Source: Parus major (taxonomy: Eukaryota > Chordata > Aves > Passeriformes > Paridae). Taken from it: DNA of 64,000 nucleotides. The notes beneath the pieces were generated by a model. The model had not been told where the DNA came from, did no database searches, and worked only from the letters and a program-made list of their open reading frames with translations. Shown piece after piece: positions 1 through 12,380 of this stretch. Numbering within the stretch: position 1 is the first letter of the stretch; every line of letters starts with the position of its first letter. The stretch spans positions 74,803,356-74,867,355 of the forward strand of contig NC_031769.1 in NCBI RefSeq assembly GCF_001522545.3, written 5' to 3'. A program made the position numbers and the translations under genes.

Positions 1-1664
1 TCATGCTCTAAAGGTTAGTGTCTGGAAAGAATTTGTGTAAGTTTATGCAGTGCCCAAGGGTAACAGTTAAAAATTTCTTAGCAAAACAGCAAATACATTT
101 TCCCAAAGTGTGCTCTTTAGCAAGTCACCTTGTCAAGCAGGTGACAGCAGATGAAAATTCGCTGTTCAGCTCCTCGTCCAAGTCACTGCCTTTCTTTGCT
201 GTTTCAGAATTCAGAAAAAAATAGGCTCTTTTTTGCAAACCTCTGCAGTCCTACATGCTCAATAGTCTAAGTGTAAAAAAAAGTGACACCTTTCTCTTTG
301 AACACCAGTGAGATTCTGCCATATCTGGCTGGATCTCAGGATCCAGGGAGAACACTGTAGGGAAGGAGAGTTGTTATTAACATACACTAGTGGTGAGAGG
401 GAATTAAGTATAAATCAGAAGGTATTTAACTGTTAAAACTTAAATTAAACTGCAAAACTTTAGACCTGCAGGAACAGAAGAAACCTAATTGGAGGGGTAG
501 AACTACAGCTAACCTATTTTACTGACCTTTCAGTTCAAATTTTTCAGAATGATATATTTCAGAAAAAATGGCACATTCCTTTTTATAGAATTTCTGAAGC
601 AACCTTGTTAAAGAGAGTGACTGGATTTTAAATCAGCCAGAACCTGTATGTTCTATAACATCAAGTTCAAACTGAAAAGTAATTGGACAAGAATTTTTTA
701 CATCTGGTCAGAAAGTACTTGACTTCAGCTTTGCCTTCATTTTCTTAACTTTCTCTTCATGTTTTGGACAGAACACCCTCCCCCCCAAGCCCCACTCCTC
801 TCAATTTCAGCGGCAAAACACTTTATTTTTCTATCAGATATGACATTTTTGCAGAGGACACAAAAATGTGATTATTTTAAGGAAAATATTGTACAGAACT
901 GCACAGAAAAGAGATGATTCAATATCCTCCATATATTTTTGAGACAAAAATGCACAGTAACTTAAGATGTTCTTTTTGCAAGGTGGCAATCTAAGAATGA
1001 GAATGGCCTTTTGTCAAATATATTATCAAGAACAGAATTGTGAACAAACACCTGCTTGTTTATTGAAAGGCAGACACATCACTTGTGTAAATCTATTATG
1101 AATGATAATGGAATATGTGGGATAAATTCCTTCAAAAATTTCAGAAGGGAAACTTTAGTCACCTGGATGAAAAGCCATCCTTGTATGAAGCTGGAATATT
1201 AAATGATCATTCTAGGAAGTCAGTAGCAATGGGATATTTCATCTTTTTCTTTCCAGGTGATTTTTTCTGCCTAATAAATCCAAAGCTCATTTCAACCGTG
1301 AGAGTTAAACTTATACTGGAAAGTTAAAGTATTAGAAGGTATCAGAAATTTTAGGTTCAGTAGCTTACCAGATGCTACTGCATACATATATATTGACTGC
1401 ACCATGTAGCCTGAATTATTCAGATGCTTAAATAAGCATTTGCCATGGGCAGTATGGAGAAGCCATGTCCTGCAGACTACACTGCCATGGTGATCTTTGC
1501 AAGCCATGGTAAAACTGAATCAGAAAGATCCCCTTCTCATTGCCTCATAGATAAATCATCTCCACTTCTTTGGCTGAGACACATGAAAATTTGCCCTCCC
1601 TATCTGTTTCTATATCTAAAAAGTGTATGTACAAAAGTAATCACATGTAAAATAAATATGTATT
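1..1664. other. Unique AT-rich DNA, no gene seen
   Basis: No coding exon, RNA gene or clear repeat was recognised here. Open frames are under 80 codons. The stretch ends exactly at a target-site duplication of the first LTR. Confidence 0.5.
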
Positions 1665-1944
1665 TGTCGCCCTGAAAGCTCAGCTTCTGAGCTTGCTGAC
1701 ATGGTTTTCTAAGGACTTTCCCAGGACAGTAACTGTAAACATAGATATGTGTACATTCTTTCTGTTACACATCTTGTGATGGACATCTCTCATGGCCAGT
1801 GCAGTGAGAAAGTGTTATCCTGACCATCCAATCCCTGGCCATGGTCACAAGCCTATAAATCCTGGGAGGAAAAATAAACTCTGCTCTTTTCTGCACCATA
1901 CCTCAACCTGTGTTTGCGTGATCTATTGATCTTCAGCGGTAACA
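1665..1944 (+). mobile_element. Solo LTR, 280 bp, family with 6-bp TSD (copy 1)
   Basis: The element runs from TGTCGCCCTG to GCGGTAACA and is flanked by a perfect 6-bp direct repeat TGTATT (1659-1664 and 1945-1950). It carries a TATA-like TATAAAT (1854-1860) and an AATAAA polyadenylation signal (1873-1878) in the expected order, which sets the plus orientation. Two further copies lie at 27295-27572 (+) and 55937-56215 (-). A 6-bp duplication is usual for alpha/beta-like (class II, ERVK-type) integrases; the class is inferred from that length only. No internal retroviral sequence adjoins it, so it is a solo LTR. Confidence 0.9.
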
Positions 1945-1979
1945 TGTATTGTTCTGTAAAGGTGATTTACAAACCTGAA

Positions 1980-2290
1980 TGTCCTGGTTTACCGCTGCAA
2001 GCAGAGCGTGAAAAAGACTTAGAGAATGAGTCTTTCACTTCTGTGGGACAATGGTAGCCTGAAACTCTTTGTGAGAAATCTCTTCCATCAGGGTAAAACT
2101 GTGGGCCCCAGAAGTATGACCATGTAATAATAAGTAAAGAGCCTATTCAGTTTTCTGCCTTCATGTAATCCATTTGTTGTACTCTTGCCAGAGATAGTTA
2201 GACTGAAATAAACCTGTAACAAAGGAACTGTTTGCTTCCACCTTCTCCTTTACTGCACAAGCTTTGGACCCATTTGCAGCACAGAGCACT
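1980..2290 (+). mobile_element. LTR-like remnant
   Basis: It starts with TGTCCTGGTTTA, the same terminal motif as other LTRs in this window. Near 2205 it carries GAAATAAACC followed by a T/C-rich stretch that resembles an R-U5 region. I could not find a matching CCAGGACA end or a target duplication, so the right border is a guess and the element may be truncated. Confidence 0.4.
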
Positions 2291-2465
2291 AGGAGGCAGC
2301 AAAAAATCAATTTGAAGGTAACAGCTACACTGTTGTCACAAGAAATGTCCCTCGATCTCCTTGGAGCTGACCTAGGATGAGGAACAGTTAAAGAGAACAG
2401 GGTTATTTGTATATCGGGAGGAAGGGGTTTTAGTAGCCTGAGTAATTCATTGGTCCATTACAGGT

Positions 2466-3783
2466 TGTCATGGGGTAGCTTTATCTTTAAGACAGCTGAG
2501 GAAAGAGGGGAAGTTGAAGGTGCTGATGGCTGATGGGAGTTCTTCCTCCTGACCAATTATCAGTAATTTCCAAGAATTGACAGCAGTTCTGACCATTAAA
2601 AAGTGAATTCAACTTGTAAACACCCCCTTAAGAAGTACAGACAGAGTTCTTTTGCTTTCTTTCACTTCCGACTTTTGGCAAGGTAACAAGGCTCTGTTTT
2701 AGTCTCNNNNNNNNNNNNNNNNATTTTCCAGCCCAATCCCGGCGTTTCTGGGGACTCCCTCCAGGCCGACAAGGCCGCGGGGTGGAGGGTGGGGCGGGAG
2801 AAGCAGCGTTGGTCAGCGAGCTTGGTTTTTAATTGTTGCTGCTGGACTGAAACCTGATACTATGAACTCTTGTAGCTTTTTAAGCTTCTAATTCTTCTAC
2901 TACTTTGAGTAAACATACAGATTACTCCTTCTCTCAGAACGACAGAGAGAGAGAAAGACAATTAACATAGAGAAGACATCATAGAACCACCAATGCAACA
3001 GTGAAGAAAAGAGTTAAGTTTTAATAAGAGAGAAAGAGAATAAGAAGATGCTTAATAGCTGAAATATCTTTTTGTTAAAGCTATGGAATGGACAATAATC
3101 GTATAAAAGACTCCTTTAATTCATGATAAGAGTATTGGGAGGAATAGAGTATTCAAAGTGTAGGTTTTGAGCAAAAGAGAAAGTACTTGGAATACTGTAA
3201 ATTGCTGGGATTAAGTAGAGTGAAGATTTTGAAGCCTTGGGGGCAAAGAGAAAACTATTTTCCAGGAGAGCTCACAGAAACAGATGAAGAGGACTTCTGC
3301 CTTTGAATAACTCATCCTTAAAAATAAAATCCCTAGACTTTATTGACTCATGCACACCTCAGAGAGATGTGAGATGGGAGGAGCAGATCTAATGACAGAT
3401 TTTCAGGCAGCTGGCATTAGAAAAATGGAAAACTATGACAAAAATAGTTTTCTCGTGAAAAACTCCATAGATTGGCAGAAAGAGACTTCTGTTTCTGTAC
3501 AAAGACTGATGAAAAGACTCTAACAAAAATTGAGACTGTTTTTTAACCACCAAAGTTCTAAAGTTATTTGTCTCTATGTTATTATGTCACGTGTACAAAG
3601 AAATGGTCAAAATGTAAAAGGAGGGGTTTTCTAGAAATTTACTCTAGTGTTCTTATTCTTGTAGTTTGTTAATAAACTGTCTTTATTCCTTTTAAGTTTT
3701 AAGCCTGTTTTGCTCTTGTTTTAATCCATATCTCACAACAAGAAATAAGTGATTTCTTTAGTTACTGGTTTAAAACCATGACA
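2466..3783 (+). mobile_element. Long solo LTR (~1.3 kb), family with 5-bp TSD (copy 1), contains assembly gap
   Basis: Sequence from TGTCATGGGG to AACCATGACA is flanked by a perfect CAGGT duplication (2461-2465 and 3784-3788). It shares most of its length with 45052-46542 (+) and with 6771-8215 (-): the GGCTGATGGGAG start region, a central block of AG-rich sequence, and the AATAAAC...TTTAAGTTTTAAGCCTG end. The polyadenylation signal is AATAAA at 3671-3676. Five-bp duplications are usual for ERVL-type integrases. The N gap at 2707-2722 falls in its GC-rich part, so the true length is unknown; the intact copy at 45052 is 1491 bp. Confidence 0.88.
2707..2722. other. Assembly gap (16 N)
   Basis: There are sixteen N characters between AGTCTC and ATTTTCC. 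By comparison with the copy at 45052-46542, GC-rich sequence from the LTR is missing here, so the gap size is unlikely to be real. Confidence 0.98.
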
Positions 3784-4837
3784 CAGGTGTTACTGAAATC
3801 TTCTTTCACTCCAAGGGTTTAGGAAGCAAATATATATCTCTGTTGTTTCCGTTAATTTACTTTGCATTTGACTGAACTTTGGTTATGCCAGTTTCATAGC
3901 ATGTGACTACCCACTGGTGGGAACAGAGAGCAGAGTTAATGGTGATTCCATTAACTCCATTCCATTGTTACAGTTCTTTTCCTGAGATGCTCTGGGATTA
4001 TGTAGTTGCTTTTTACCCCTTGTGGGCCAGCACATTAAAGAACCATTGGAATTTGCACTGCTGGCTTCCCTAGTTTCATTGTCAGCTCTCCTCAGGCTTC
4101 CCTAATGGGAATATCTGCCCCTGTTCTAATGTTTCATATGATAGCAACAGGAGGTAACAAAGATAGTAGGAGAAGATGGGAAAAATCCCTGACTTTCCTA
4201 GTCACACACCTAACATCAGCACTGCCTCTTTGGCTTTTCTTCTTTGAGATGCTTAATAACAATTTTATTTCAACCCAGCAAAGAATTTTTCACACAGACT
4301 TAACTCTGGATGCATGATTCAGAGGAAATTGGACTACTTGTATAAGGACACAGTTGTAGAAAACAGCTTAGAAATATCTTTGTGTCAGACCAAAGACAGG
4401 CTTCTCAACCAGCTAAATCCTATTTGAGATTATCGAAGCCTTGTAAATTATCACAATAGGAACTGCTCAAATGTCATTTACCATGAGTAAAAGTGCTGCT
4501 GTCTCAGAAGAAAACAGGAAACAGGAGATTTACTACATGAATTAAAAGTAGCAAAAAATAACATTCTTGGCATACTGCAAGAGCAAAGAAGGAAAATGAG
4601 TCACTTCCTATTTGCAGCAGTTGCTGCAAGGAAAGAGACTCATATTTTTTGGGTTTTAGAGTTTTCACTGTGATATCCTTCACGTGAAAAATCCAAATCT
4701 GCCTACATGCAATGGTTAAGCTAGATGTTGCTGGAAGTTTTGGAGAATTTTGAGTGAAAATACAAAAAATCTTGGTTCTGTGAAATGTTTCATCTGGAAT
4801 CACCTGGAGGGCTGAATGCTTTGTATTTACAGGATCA
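3784..4837. other. Unique DNA, no gene seen
   Basis: No repeat or exon was recognised. It contains a short perfect hairpin at 3933-3957 (GAGTTAATGG, 5-nt loop, CCATTAACTC). Confidence 0.5.
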
Positions 4838-4936
4838 CAGAATCATAGAATGAACTAAGCTGGAAAAGATTTTTGAGATCATCAAGTGCAATCTAACACT
4901 TCCTCATCAACTAAACCATGGCACTGAGTGCCAAGC

Positions 4937-5532
4937 TGTCCTGGTTTAGGGCATATTTGGGAGAAAACCTCCAAATGGGGTCCCTACAGAAAACAAATTC
5001 AAGTGGCCCCTCCCCCAACTGGTTCGGGAAAAAATTTCCTTGGAGAAAAGTGGAAAAAACTGTTTATTTAACAGAAATTAAATAATATTAAACAATAAAA
5101 CCTCTCGCTGTTCAATGAGATGACAAATCCAGATAAAGTTCTTTTCATGTGGTGTTGCTTGGCTCACTCAGTCGCTAGAAAGTGCCAAGGCCCAGGCCCT
5201 GGTGGGGCACAGGTGTGAGCTCCCTGGGTTTGTCAGGGTTTTCAGTCCAGAGTAGGTTTAACAGATCCAAGAAAAAAGGGGGGGAAAAAAACAGTCCAGG
5301 GAACTTCTCTGCCTCAGCTAGCTAAAAACTAACTAAAAGCAAAGGAGAGTTTTGTCCCACTGTCTGTTCATGCTGTAGAAAACACAGTCCAGGAGCAGGA
5401 GTTTCTGAACACAAAATGCAGCTTCTTCTTCCTCCCCTTCACTCTCAGAGCCAGTCTTAAAGGTGCAGAACTTAATATGTAACATAAACAAGGTGACTGA
5501 GAATACAAGCATCATAAAGTCACCCCAGGACA
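4937..5532 (-). mobile_element. Solo LTR (596 bp) inserted in CR1
   Basis: It begins TGTCCTGGTTTAGGG and ends CACCCCAGGACA, giving 8-bp terminal inverted repeats (TGTCCTGG/CCAGGACA). Minus orientation is suggested by AATAAA on that strand (seen as TTTATTTAAC near 5062). It splits the minus-strand CR1, so it is younger than that LINE. A target duplication is not visible (left flank CCAAGC, right flank TATGTC), perhaps because of mutation or a small deletion. Confidence 0.8.
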
Positions 5533-6349
5533 TATGTCCAGTCTTTTTTTAAACACCTCCAGGGACAGTGACTCCAACACCTCCCTGGGCAGACAGTTCC
5601 AGTGCCCAATCACTCTTTCAGTGAAGAATTTCTTTCTAGCATCTAAATTGAACTTCCCCTGGTGCAACTTAAGAGTGCATCATCTTGTTCTGTTAGTTTT
5701 TGCCTGGGAGAAGAGACCAACCCCCACCTGACTACAACCACCTTTCAGGTAGTTACAGAGTGGTAAGTACTCCCCTGAGCCTCCTTTTCTCCAGGATAAA
5801 CAACCCCAGCTCCCTCAGTCATTCCTCATAGGGCTTGTGTTCCAAGACCCTCATCAGCCTTGTTGCCCTTCTCTGGATGCACTCAAGCACCTTAATATCC
5901 TTCCTAAACTGAGTGCCCAGAACTGGACACAGCACTCAAGGTGAGGCCTCACCAGTGCCAAGTACAGGGGAAGAATGACCTCCCTGGTCCTGCTGGCCAC
6001 ACTATTCCTGATCCAGGCCAGGATGCTGCTGGCCTTCTTGGCCAACAGGACACACTGCTGGCTCATGTTCAGCCAGCTGTTGACCAGTACCCACAAGTCC
6101 CTTCTGGCTTGGGCACTGTCCAGCCACACTGTCCTCAGCCTATAACGTTACAGGGAGTTATTCTGGCCAAAATGCAGGACTCGGAACTTGGACTTATTAA
6201 ACTTCATCCCATTGGACTTTGGTCTTCCACCCAACCATTCCAACTCTCTCTACAGAGCTCTCCTACCTTCCAACAGATGGACACACGCTCCCAGTTTAGT
6301 GTCATCTGTGAATTTACTAACAAAAGACTCAACAGCCTCATCCATATCA

Positions 6350-6622
6350 TCAATAAAAATATTGAACAGGACCCTGAGGGATGCCACTGGTGACTGGCCA
6401 CCAGCTGGATGCAGCATTGTTCACCACCACTCTCTGGGCCTGGCCATCCATCCAGTTCTTAACCCAGCAAAGAGTACTCTTGTCCAAGCTATGGGCTGAC
6501 AGCTTTCCCAGGTATATGCTGTCAGAGAGAATGTTTGCTTTGCTGAAGTCCAGGTAGACAACATCCATAGCCTTTCCTGCATCCACCATATTCCTGCCTT
6601 CTGGTCCAAGCCCACCTAACAT
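6350..6622 (-). pseudogene. CR1 reverse-transcriptase fragment (dead)
   Basis: On the minus strand this is a 90-codon open stretch with LINE reverse-transcriptase features: MDVVYLDFSKA (the palm motif containing the first catalytic Asp), [16 protein letters not shown], and TSGIPQGPV (the motif before the catalytic YxDD). The catalytic YADD segment itself is not in this frame; the frame breaks just after QGPV. It belongs to the CR1 copy at 4838-6622 and is not a cellular gene. Confidence 0.85.
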
Positions 6623-6770
6623 TCAAATGAAGCTGTATTAATCAAGAAGGAATTATTTGATTCAAAAGCCAAACCATTGAGCACAATGAAATGAAAAAAA
6701 CCAGGCAGTTACAGAGACACAGCTGTAGTGCTTTAGATTCACCAATTTGAGTTTCCCAGACAATGCACCA

Positions 6771-8215
6771 AATAATGGGGTTTAGCGCTGGATAAAATCA
6801 CCAGGGCACTTGCTCATTTCTTGCTGTGAGATATGGATTAGGAGAAGGACAAAACAAGCTTAAAACTTAAAAGTTATAAAGAAACTTTATTAACAGGACT
6901 ACAAGAATAAGAAGCATCAGAATAAAACTTCCATTCCTCCCCTACCCAACTTTTTCCTTTTGCAGCTGACCACACGGAGACAAAACCTGGGATCTTAAAG
7001 CAGTACCAACTATACAATAATCTTTCATTAGTCCTTGTAGGGAGAGGAGTTTTCTCTTGCCATGCCATGGAAACTTCTCCACAAGAAACAGTTTTTTCGT
7101 TGCTTTTCATTTCCACAAATAGCAGCTGCCTGGGCGAAAAGTTCTGCATTGTGACATTTTCCCCCATTTTCTCAGCCCTCCTAGAAGTGTATCCATGGGC
7201 CATGAACTCATGGGGTATTATTTTAAGGAGGAGTTGTTCAAAGGCAACAGTGTTCTCTTCATCTGTCTCTGTGATCATCTCTGGGAACAGAGGTTTTCTT
7301 CTTCTCTCCCTGGGTGCAAAGGGTCTCCATCACTCTCATCTCTCCATTCAAGCTTCTCATGGGATCAAACCTGCTCCAACATTCGCTTAGCTTCATCAGT
7401 GGATGCCTCTGCTCACATCTACAGTTTGAATACTTCATCCCCCCATACTCTGTCATGAATAAAGGAGATATTTCAGTATATCATTGTCCATCTCCATGGC
7501 CCTACCAAAAGAATATTTCAGCCCCATTCAGCATCTCCTCATTCTCCTTCCATCTGAGGCTTTTCTCATTTCTTTACTGACCTTGGTGTTCTCATGTTGT
7601 CTTTCTATGTGTCGTCACTCTTTTTCTCTCCGTGCAGAGAGGATCAGGGTCTGCAGGTCTCATTTGTGTAGTGAAGAGGTTAATATCCTGGCCAGGCCAC
7701 GGCAGTCACAGTGTTGGATTTCAGGCTGCGCTGGGCACCTCTCTCTGTCCAGCAGCTGCTGGGAGTGGGGCCTTGGCCTGGAGCTGTCGGTGTGGGCCAG
7801 GGAGGGGTGGGGGCAGTGGGAGGTTTAGTGTTGGTGAGATGTCAGCAGCCATGGCCTGGCCCAGCCTGGGGCTGGGGTCCTGCAGCCTCCATCCCTCACC
7901 TGGGAGGTGCTGGGGCCTGGTCTGGCCTCCCCCAGGCCACACAGGCCGTGGGGGAGTGGGGCCGGCCCCACCAGAGCTCTGCTACCTTTCGAGGCTGGAA
8001 GCAGAGAAAGAGATTTCCCAGAGTTGGTGTTTTTAAAATGTGGATCTCACAAAGGCAGATCTAATTTCTAAATGATGCTCAATGTTGTCAGTTCTCAGAA
8101 TTAGCCAGTTACTGGCCTTTCCCAGGCACAGAGGAAGCTCCCAGCAGCTTCTCTCAAAGAAATCACTTCTGTGGGTGTTTCTTACTTCTTCCCCAAATGT
8201 CAATCAGTGTGAAAT
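6771..8215 (-). mobile_element. Long LTR (~1.45 kb), same family as 2466 and 45052, inverted
   Basis: The block CATTTCTTGCTGTGAGATATGGATTAGGAGAAGG (about 6818) is the complement of the 3' end of the 2466 and 45052 elements. Toward the right, GTTCTCAGAATTAGCCAGTTACTGGCC matches the complement of their 5' region. The central 7.7-8.0 kb part is GC-rich (CpG, CCAGG runs). Possible flanking duplication CACCA is seen at 6766-6770 and 8216-8220, but the element edges then lack TG/CA, so the exact borders are uncertain. The many overlapping open frames at 7.0-8.1 kb are products of this LTR, not genes. Confidence 0.85.
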
Positions 8216-8220
8216 CACCA

Positions 8221-10921
8221 CAACGGCTGATGTCTTTCTCCACAGATATAGAGTACCTGACTTCAGTGGAGCTATTCATGAGAGAGCAGTGGGGTTTAGA
8301 TACATGGCCACATCTTAGAGTGTGGTAAATTGAGTCAGCTTCATTTAACTCAGGCACTGAACAACTGCAAAGTGAGACAACAGTTTCATGCCACCTGCAT
8401 GATTAAGAGAGGCTCCCCCTGTGCTGATCTAACACTAATCTATGACTACCCTCAGCAGAGGTGCTAGCAAATGTGGAAGACATGGAATTTATGGAAAAGG
8501 ATTACATAACTGCTAATTACTATCTTACTGACCCTCTTAGGATGCTATAGCTGTGCAGAAATTTAAGCAAGACAGCCAAGCTTGTCCAAGAAGTTTGCTT
8601 CATGCAAAATGAAAATGGCTAATATAGAGATTGATTCTGCTGCCCATTAATGAGGTTTTCTAGTGGTTTTAAAGGGAAAATAAGCATGCGTTATTGTAAA
8701 CTTATGTTTGAGTGGTTTGATGGAATTTTGTTTCTTGTTTAGCTGTAAAAAAAAATTAAGGGTAAAAGAGTAATGGGTCAATATTAGTTTGAGTAAAGTA
8801 CTCAAGAGAGCAAATACCCGTGCATTTATCTATTAACAAATTTGATTGTATCAGGTTTAGGAAGGGAACAAGATATAAAGCAAGGCATGAAAAAAAATAT
8901 AAAAATATATTCAAAAGTTTTTTAGACTATTTGTCAGTAAGGTGTCCTGTATATGAATTCAATATATTTCTCTCTGATTATCTTTAGGTAAAAAGAGAAA
9001 TTATTTTGGTTTTTAGCAATTAAAAAAATCTAACCCTCCTCATTTTCTACTTAACTAAATCTTTGACTTTATATAATAGTGGTAATGTGGGTGGTCAAAG
9101 TTAAGCTAAAGGATATAGCTATAATTTAGCTCAATTGAAAAGTAATGTAAATGTGGAAATCATGAAATTCTATTGATGCAACTTTATTAAAACTATAATG
9201 TATCTTGGTGCACAAGGAAGCACAGATAAGATGAAATCTTGTGCAAGGCCTGCATATTCATTTAATTAAAGGCTGAAAAAGTTTCTTTTCCTTTTTCACT
9301 CAAGTAGTGTAGAAATATTTCTTTTATAAAGGTACTATTAAAATTAGCTAAGAAACTAGTTGTATTCCTTCTCACAGTATTCTCTTTAATGCAGTTGCTT
9401 CCCTCCTTCATGGATTTATTGTTTTTAGAAAATGAATAGAAAGATTTGGCTTCTGAATAAAAAAAAATTCTTCAGAATCATCTCCCACCCACCTACAGGG
9501 AGGAGGGGGAGGAAATAAACCCCAGTATATGATTTCTGAGATGCGCAGTGTTTTCTGAGAGCTGCAATCCATGGCAACATCCTGTGTGTACCCAGCAGTG
9601 AGGCAGAGAGTAACATGCAAACCCAGTGGCAAGGTGTTGTACCTGGCATCTGCTGTGACTAAGCCATTGAGGCCAAACATGCTTCTATATGGCTTGGCAT
9701 CTGATTAAACCAAGAGTTTAGACACCACCTGAAAATCCTGCTGAGCTCTTCAATTTTGTCAAAAATTACTCAAGGGTAGTGTCAGCACCCCTTCAACTGC
9801 TCCCCCAGATGATACCCACATTTGCTTCTACAATATCACTGAGAAGCAATAATTGACAGCTCATTGTAAATAAATAAAGGCAATACTATAAAGTCTTGCC
9901 AATGGTCAGCTGCCACTGTAAACTAATATACTTCTGAAAGGAGGACTGGGAGACCTGAAAAATGCATTGAGATGTAAAGAGCTCAAGCTAGCAGTTTAGA
10001 GAGGATTTGATCTCAGTTTACAGATATATGTGAGGGGACAAGCTTCTCATTCTTGATAGCACTTTGGTTTAGCAGATAAGCTGAAACTTGGATAAAATGA
10101 AAGTGAACAAAACTTAAAATGAAAACATGCACATTTTTCACACTAGTGTAGTACTGTAACAGATTTTGAAGTATGACAGCATGACAGATCACCCAGCACT
10201 TGAATCCTTTAAATCTAAATTGCCTATCTTCCTTTGAGATGCAATGTCTTTTGAGTGCATTGACATTAGGCAGGACTCAGGATTTGTTGAAAATAATTTT
10301 ATGCCAAGTATTCATGATCTTTTAATCAAGTGATAATAATGTTTCTCTGCAGCGCTACCATCTATAAATGGAATTGCTATTCTGATTGAATCAACCACAA
10401 CTTTCACCATGCTTTTTGCTAGAATAAGATTTTATTTCACAAACACATAAATGCTTGCAGTTTGTGTTCTTGGCCCAAATAGCTTAATCTTGTGTAACTA
10501 TATTTGGTGACTGCTTATCTACCAAGTAACAAAGTGATGCTGGTGATGCCTCCTAACCACAACAAAAGCTGATTAACTGTATGTGCTGCCCATTACAACT
10601 CATTCCTTTTATATGAGGTTCACCATCTTCCTCTCACTCTCCTAAGATATATGTCAAGACATTTGTGAAGTTACTGTGGTTTGTTGGACCTTGTATAAAT
10701 AGTTTGTAATGGAATAAATTTTATCTCAAAACATTTGAAATTTTGATACCACTAAAAATGGAGCATGTCCATTAGGTTTACTGTCTTTCTGGTAACTTCG
10801 CTTGAGATCCAGATAAATATCTGAGATTAAAACTTCCCATTGTTATAAATGTGTATTGTGATTTTGGGTTTTCCCAAGTATTAAGATGAATGTTATATGC
10901 ATAATCTTAAAATGACTTTGC
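8221..10921. other. Unique AT-rich DNA, no gene seen
   Basis: There is no recognisable exon, RNA gene or element. Open frames are under 95 codons and lack any familiar domain. Confidence 0.5.
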
Positions 10922-11344
10922 TGTAATAGTTGATATAGTATGTTTGAACTGTCTGCTTAGTTAGGATAACCGCCAGTGAACAGATGATGGGGCCTGAGCT
11001 GCTATCAACACTCACCGCCTGTGGAAAAAGGAGCCAAAGCCCAAATCAAAGGATGATAAGAAAGGAATTGAAACCGCAAAGCCAAGAAATGTGCATGCTC
11101 TAAAAAGGCAAACCCAAGGAGTGGCCATGCTAAACAGTTCCTGGAAAAGTTTGAATATGCATAAAGTCTATGCAGTAGAAATGTTATTATAAAGGGTGTT
11201 TTCAAAGCACCAGGTGTGCTTTTGGCAGAGTGCCCAGCACACAGCTGTTTTAACCCTTTGCTTTATTGTCTTTGTCTCCTATTGTCTTTTTGTTTTTATT
11301 AAACCTCTTAAAATTTACCAGAACAGTGAACCTTGCTTTTCACA
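10922..11344 (+). mobile_element. Solo LTR (~423 bp), second U3 type, copy A
   Basis: Homology with the element at 14027-14479 begins at TG(T/A)AATAG and ends at TTTTC(C)ACA. It has a TATA-like TATTATAAAGGG (about 11185-11196), then TTTTAACCCTTTGCTTTATTGTC...GTCTCC, and TTATTAAACC near the 3' end. The U3 differs from the 554-597-bp LTRs, but the 3' module (AACCCTTTGCTTTAT...GTCTCCTA.TTGTCTTTTT) is shared with them. No target duplication is visible. Confidence 0.8.
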
Positions 11345-11570
11345 CTATTACTTTGTTTGTTCTTGACTTTTATCTCATTGTTCATATAATTTGCTGTCCT
11401 GTGAAGTTTTGAAGGAACTTTTATAGAACAAAATAGCTCTTTAAAGCAAAAGTGAATGTTTGAAATAATAGACTAAAATAGGTATTTCTGTAGGTACTAG
11501 CTAGTAAAAACATGAAGGAATATAATTTAAAAATGTAGAGTGTTTGTACCAGTGGGTCTATTATTACTGG

Positions 11571-12140
11571 TCTTAAAAACGAGATTCACTTAATAAATTA
11601 TAAAAAGAATTTAATATAAATAAAAAGACAATTAGGAGACAAAAGAAATAAAGCAAAGGGTTAAAACGGCCGGGTGCCCTGGGGGGTTGCCAGGAACACC
11701 CCTGGTATCCCAGGAATTCTCCCTTTTATCCCCCCCTGCTATGAAGGTCCAATGAATATTCAAAGCATCCCCTCCCCTGGTTCCGCCCTCTTAGATCACG
11801 TTTTTATTTTCTGCTGATCAGCATTTATTTTGCTGGTCATCATTTGGTTTCTTTTCTTCTGCAGATGGTCAGGGCAGATAACCATCTGGGCCCCTCATCC
11901 TTTTCCTGAGGGTAGCTGGGCTTCATATGTTCCGATGATAACAGTTTGGCTTCTACTGTTCTCCTGATAACAGCCTGGGCCCCAGTGTCCTTGCCCTCTG
12001 GGGTTTCCTCACCTTGTACCTAGGAAATTCTTTTTAAACTTAAAACTTGTTAGCAAGAAAAAGGTACATACATAGCTAAAAAGTATTTAATATATAATAT
12101 TCATCTGCGAGAGCCAATATCATAATAAAAATTTATAACA
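11571..12140 (-). mobile_element. Solo LTR (570 bp), family with 4-bp TSD, copy 1
   Basis: On the plus strand it reads TCTTAAAAACGAGATTCAC ... ATTTATAACA, the complement of TGTTATAAAT...GTTTTTAAGA. It is flanked by a perfect CTGG duplication (11567-11570 and 12141-12144). It is strongly similar to 15918-16514 (-), 17642-18195 (+) and 42107-42697 (+). In sense orientation it has a TATA-like AATAAAAGG/TAAAAGGG and ATTAAA near the 3' end. A 4-bp duplication is typical of gamma-like (class I, ERV1) elements; the class is inferred from that. Confidence 0.93.
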
Positions 12141-12380
12141 CTGGCAATTAGATTAACAAAGCTACTGACTGATTACATAAAAGGTTGCATTTTTTTTCTG
12201 CCCCTGATAACCAGGTACATGATGAGTAAGGCAGGTATGCACAAAGCACAGTACATCATTGATCTTTGGGTCTAATGGGGTTATTAGTACTGTGTCAGCA
12301 GATCAAACTCAACACATCCATCTTCCTATCAGAACAGATTACACATTCTACAGCACTCAAGAGGAAAACTGATACAAACT

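Larger units (their letters stand above)
4838..6622 (-). mobile_element. CR1 LINE, minus strand, interrupted by an LTR
   Basis: The left end (4838-4936) reads ATCACAGAATCATAGAATGA..., the complement of the CR1 3' tail. The body resumes at 5533 with ACACCTCCAGGGACAGTGACTCC-like sequence and runs to about 6622, where it is 5'-truncated inside the reverse-transcriptase region. The two parts are collinear with a CR1 consensus as I know it, and the LTR at 4937-5532 sits between them. The reading frame is broken by stops and frameshifts, so the copy is inactive. Confidence 0.95.

Noticed and set aside
5941..6501. Plus-strand frames of 100-150 codons
   Set aside because: They are antisense readings of the minus-strand CR1 and have no independent coding signal.
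6874..8064. Cluster of overlapping frames of 90-134 codons on both strands
   Set aside because: All lie in the inverted long LTR at 6771-8215; the openness reflects its GC-rich, stop-poor sequence.
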